From the NCBI GenBank assembly GCA_026826555.1, contig JAKSZT010053994.1, positions 2,066,742-2,130,741 on the forward strand: a DNA stretch of 64,000 bases. Direction: 5' to 3'. The notes under the pieces are model-generated. The model did not search any database. It had not been told where the DNA came from and was given only the letters and a program-made list of their open reading frames with translations. The position numbers and the translations under genes were made by a program. The first letter of the stretch is position 1; the number at the start of each line of letters is the position of its first letter. Source of the stretch: Tolypeutes matacus. Its lineage: Eukaryota > Chordata > Mammalia > Cingulata > Chlamyphoridae. Below, in pieces: positions 60,316 to 64,000 of the stretch.

Positions 60316-60765
60316 ACATTTTTTTAAAAATAAGCTTTAGATTACATAAATGTTACATAAAAAATTTAGAGGGATTCACATATAGCACACTTCCTCCTCT
60401 CACATTTTCCCCCATTAACAACTTCTTTCATTATTGTGGTACATTTGTTACAAATGTTGAGCACATGTTGAAGCATTACTACTAACCATGATCTATAGTA
60501 TACATTCTAGTTTACACTTTGCCCACACAATTTTATATGACAAAATGTATAATGACCTGTATCCATCATTGCAATGTCATGCAGAACAATTTTAATGTTC
60601 CCCAAAATGCCTCATGTTACATCAAATCTTACCTCTTCCTTCCCTCAGAACCTCTGGTGACCACTGCCTTTATATCAATGTTACAAGTTCTTCCATTGCT
60701 AGAATAATAATGTCTACATTAGTCCATAGTTGCATTCCCCCCTTGTGCTTGTTCATTCCTCAATA
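60316..60765 (-). mobile_element. LINE 3' tail (T family), minus strand
   Basis: T-family 3' end: gtggtacatttgttacaa (60,437), actaaccatgatctatag (60,480) and tgtccatcattg-like segments. T-rich at the left edge. Confidence 0.75.
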
Positions 60766-63590
60766 AATTAAACTTACGATCCATTTTTAAGTACACAGAT
60801 TAAAAAGTATTCTCTTTCCCCAAGATGAAATCTTGTGGAGTTATAAAATATCGAGTAACAAGAATCTCCCAAGAAGGTGTTAAGTGAACTGTATATGTAT
60901 AAATGCTTACTTTTGTGCAATTTTTCATGTCAAAATCAAGATACAGAAAAATTCCATCACTACCAGGATCCCTTGTCTTTCCCCTTTATATCCACACCTA
61001 CTTCCTCACGCCCCCAATTCCTGCCAATCACAAATTCCCTTCTAGTTCTATAATTCCATCATTTCAATAATATGATGTGAATGGGATCATAGGCAGTGTA
61101 TAAACTTCCTAGATTGGCTTTTCTTTACTTAGCATAATTCTCTGGATAGGAATGCAAACTATTTCATATAATAATAGCTTGCTTCTTTTTTGTTGTTGTT
61201 GAGTAGTTTTCCATGTTATTGACCTACCATATTTTTTTAATAAGTGTATATATTTTTGCCTTGTTCATGATCCAATTAGAAAAGCAGTTTTCACCTTTAA
61301 GTATGAGTTTAAGTGTCTGTTATGTTTGGTTTTAATAAATAGTTTTTATGAACTTGAAGAAGTTCACTCCTGTTCCTAACGTGTTAAGGTTTGTTTTTGT
61401 TAATCATGAATCAATATTGGATGTTATCAAATGCTTTTTGAATGAATTCATAGATATTTTTTCTTCTTTCATCTTAAACAAGGTAGGTTACAATGATTGA
61501 TTTTCAAGTATTGAGCCAGTCTTTCACATCTTAAATAAATCCAAAATTGTCATGATGTATAATTCATTTTCAACATTATTGGATTCAAATTGCTAATATT
61601 TTGTAGATGATCTTTTGGTATAAGCTTAAGACAAATATTGCTCTGTAGTATTCTTTTTCTCTCTCTCCTTCTTTGTTGTATTTCTCTGGTTTGGGTAATC
61701 CTGGCTATATAAAATGAGTTGGTAAATGAACTGTTCCATCCATTACTTACACATTTTTCTCTTAAAACAGCTTTTAACTCCATTTTACAAATTTTAATTG
61801 GTCATATTTTCATTTTAATTCAGTTTTTTGTATTTTATAGAAACACATACACAGATGAAGGAAAACAGAAAAAAATAGTCTCTAGCAGATCTATCCTTAA
61901 AGAATGACAACAGGAAACTCTAATAAGAAGTAAAATGGTAACAGAATAAGACTGTAAACATCACAAAAAAGAAGAGGAATGCATGATTAATTTTGAAAGA
62001 TGAATTGTTAGAAGTGTGTTGGCTTATTTTCAACTTTATGAATAATTTTGTCTTGTATCTGTTATTGATTGCAAGTTTGAATCCTTTAAAATTAAAGAAC
62101 ATACTCTACATGAATTTAATTATTTAAATTTTGTTGAGATTTTTTTTTTTTTGACCCAAGATATGGTCTCTCTTGGAGAATATTCCAAGACCTTTTGATA
62201 ATAATATATGTTCTGTTATTGTTGAGTGGAGACCTCTATAGAAGTTGGCTTACTCCTGTGTTGTTCAGTTCTGTATCTTTGCTAGTTTACTATTTAGTAT
62301 TTCTGTCGTTGGCTGAAAGGTAGATGTTGAAATATTCAATTTTAACCATGCATTCTATAATTCTTCTTTTAGCCTAATCAGGTTTTTGTTTCATGTATTT
62401 TTAAGCTCTGTTGTTTGGTGCATACACATTTAGGAACATTGTGTCTTCTAGTTTGGCTCATCTTTTCTAACAGTATTTTCTTTCCACTGAGATCTACTTA
62501 ATCTGGTATTACCAATTAATCTTTACTGATTGAATTTAGCATGGTGCATCTTTTTATATACCTTTATTTCAGTGTAATTATGTTATGTTTGAAGTAAGTT
62601 TCTAATAGGCAGTATATAATTTATCCATGCATTTGTATCCACACTGTCAATTTATGTATTTTAATGGGTATATATTATTGAAATACTTACATTTAAAGTA
62701 ATTATTGGTTTATTAGAGTTAACAACTTCTTTTTTTGTTATTTTTCCAGATGTTTCTTCTGTTTCTTATTTTTTTTTAAAATAATTCTGTGGGTTATTTG
62801 AATATTTTTAAGGATTCCATCTTGTTTTATTCATCTTGTTTTATTATTGTGAGTACATCACAACTATAGCAATTGGTGATAAGTTTTGATTCAACCATCA
62901 AATATGTTTTAAGAACTCAGGAGAAGGATAGTTCATTGTAATTATATCTATTTTTACTCAATTCATCCAATTCATTTTTCTTTTGTTGGGAAGTTTCCAG
63001 CATAATTCTGCTATTGTTACATTTCTATTAGAAGATTGCCTGTGGTCATTATTTCAGGATAGACCTGCTAGAGATAAATTCTCATAGATTTTGGTCATCT
63101 GTAAATGAATTAATTTATCTTAATTTCTGAAGGATAGTTTTGTGAGATACAATATTTTTGATGGCCAGATATTTTCTTTCAGTACTTGAAAAATTTTGGA
63201 TTACTTCCTTCTTATATCCATTCCTTCAGAGAAGAATTTAAGTATCATATGAATTGGTAATGTTTTTTTCTCTGTATTTGAGATTTTTTGTGTGTTTACT
63301 TTTATACAAACTTAATTATGTTTCAGTTTCGCATAAATTTCTCTGAATTGATTTCATTCATGATTATCTTGGATTCTTGAATGTGTGAATTTATAACTTT
63401 AGCCAAAATTTGGGTGTGCTCAGCCATTTTTTTATTCATATACACTTCATCTCACATTTCACTTCTTTTTCTGAGACTTTGATAATTTGAATCACTGTAA
63501 ATGGAACTCACTGAGACTCACTAGTCCTTGGCATGGCTTCCCCTTTCTCAAACCTTGTTAGATGTCCTTCTTCAATATAATTTTTTTTAA
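60766..63590 (-). mobile_element. Old L1 (L1M-like), minus strand
   Basis: A diverged L1: 3'UTR at 60,850-61,390, ORF2 from about 61,390 to 62,750 with large gaps (ttgagccagtctttcaca at 61,511 is the RT region), then the ORF1 region at about 62,950-63,560. Far fewer positions are recognisable than in copies B and C, so it is older. Confidence 0.55.
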
Positions 63591-63795
63591 ATTTAGTTTA
63601 TTATAGAATTTAGAGGTTCTATTTATTCATGTAATTCATGAATAAATTACAGGATTCCTACACACACCCTTATTATTAAACCTTGTATTGGTGTGGTACA
63701 TTTGTTACAGTTGATGAAAGCACATTCTTATAATTGTACTATAAACTACAGTCTGTGTTTTGACTTAGGATCCACTGTGTTATGCAGTATCATGG

Positions 63796-63796
<1 letters not shown>
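63591..63796 (-). mobile_element. LINE 3' tail fragment, minus strand
   Basis: Diverged T-family end (ggtgtggtacatttgttaca at 63,692; ctacagtctg near 63,745). Confidence 0.6.
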
Positions 63797-63839
<43 letters not shown>

Positions 63840-63841
63840 TT
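63797..63841. repeat. (TTTA)n microsatellite
   Basis: About eleven TTTA units at the 3' (left) border of the next minus-strand LINE tail, i.e. an expanded poly(A) tail read on the other strand. Confidence 0.95.
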
Positions 63842-64000
63842 TTAAGATACTTAGATTACATAAATGTTACACAGAAAATATAGGGATTCCCAGATGCCCC
63901 ACCTCTCACACCTCCCACAACATCTCACATAAACATCCTTTATTAGTTTAGCATATTAATTGCACCTGATAAACACATCCTGGGGCTTTGCCATTAAGCA
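63842..64000 (-). mobile_element. LINE 3' tail (T family), cut by window end
   Basis: Starts ttaagatacttagatta and includes acatcctggggctttgcca, as at 35,080. It continues past the window. Confidence 0.75.

Noticed and set aside
1..64000. CRISPR arrays, bacterial insertion sequences, operons
   Set aside because: Repeat spacing, element types and codon content are those of a mammalian genome; none of these systems is present.

Overview
This window is eukaryotic nuclear DNA from a placental mammal. It is AT-rich, has no bacterial-style operons and no intact multi-exon gene that I can support. Nearly every recognisable segment is a transposable element. L1 (LINE-1) fragments lie on both strands, with ERV-L/MaLR-type retroviral elements and short tRNA-headed SINEs. 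Those SINEs resemble armadillo DAS elements, and the LINE 3' ends share a tail type I associate with xenarthrans, so an armadillo or relative is the best guess. The assignment rests on recalled family features and not on a search.

Layout. 1-7,105: the ORF1 part of one minus-strand L1, then a nearly complete minus-strand L1 (ORF2, ORF1 and a long 5'UTR with a polypurine tract). 7,106-9,527: an ERV-L remnant, a minus and a plus L1 fragment that share inverted arms, and a short direct repeat. 9,528-17,300: two head-to-head L1s, interrupted by a duplicated LINE 3' end, two tRNA-type SINE units and a 660-bp LTR. 17,301-26,053: assorted L1 pieces, a minus-strand SINE with its target-site duplication, and LINE 3'-tail repeats. 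26,071-27,770: an intronless retrocopy of the nuclear gene MALSU1 (mitochondrial ribosome assembly/silencing factor), inserted into an L1 and flanked by 17-bp duplications. 27,788-40,315: more L1s, two of which lack the middle of 5'UTR-ORF1 with junctions next to AG dinucleotides. 41,081-54,300: a nested structure in which pieces of apparently one plus-strand L1 are split by two MaLR-like LTRs (one holding a 5'-inverted L1) and by an ERV. That ERV carries an ERV-L with gag, RT, integrase and dUTPase remnants, a solo LTR and an L1 tail. 54,301-64,000: less repetitive sequence, including a repeat-poor block near 58 kb that could be conserved noncoding DNA, then old minus-strand L1 and more LINE tails.

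No gene network can be described: all coding remnants are retroelement or retrocopy sequence and are visibly broken. The value of the window is its insertion history. Several insertions can be ordered from exact duplications at their ends. No previously undescribed functional system was found. The most unusual observation is the pair of splice-like L1 5'UTR-ORF1 deletions.
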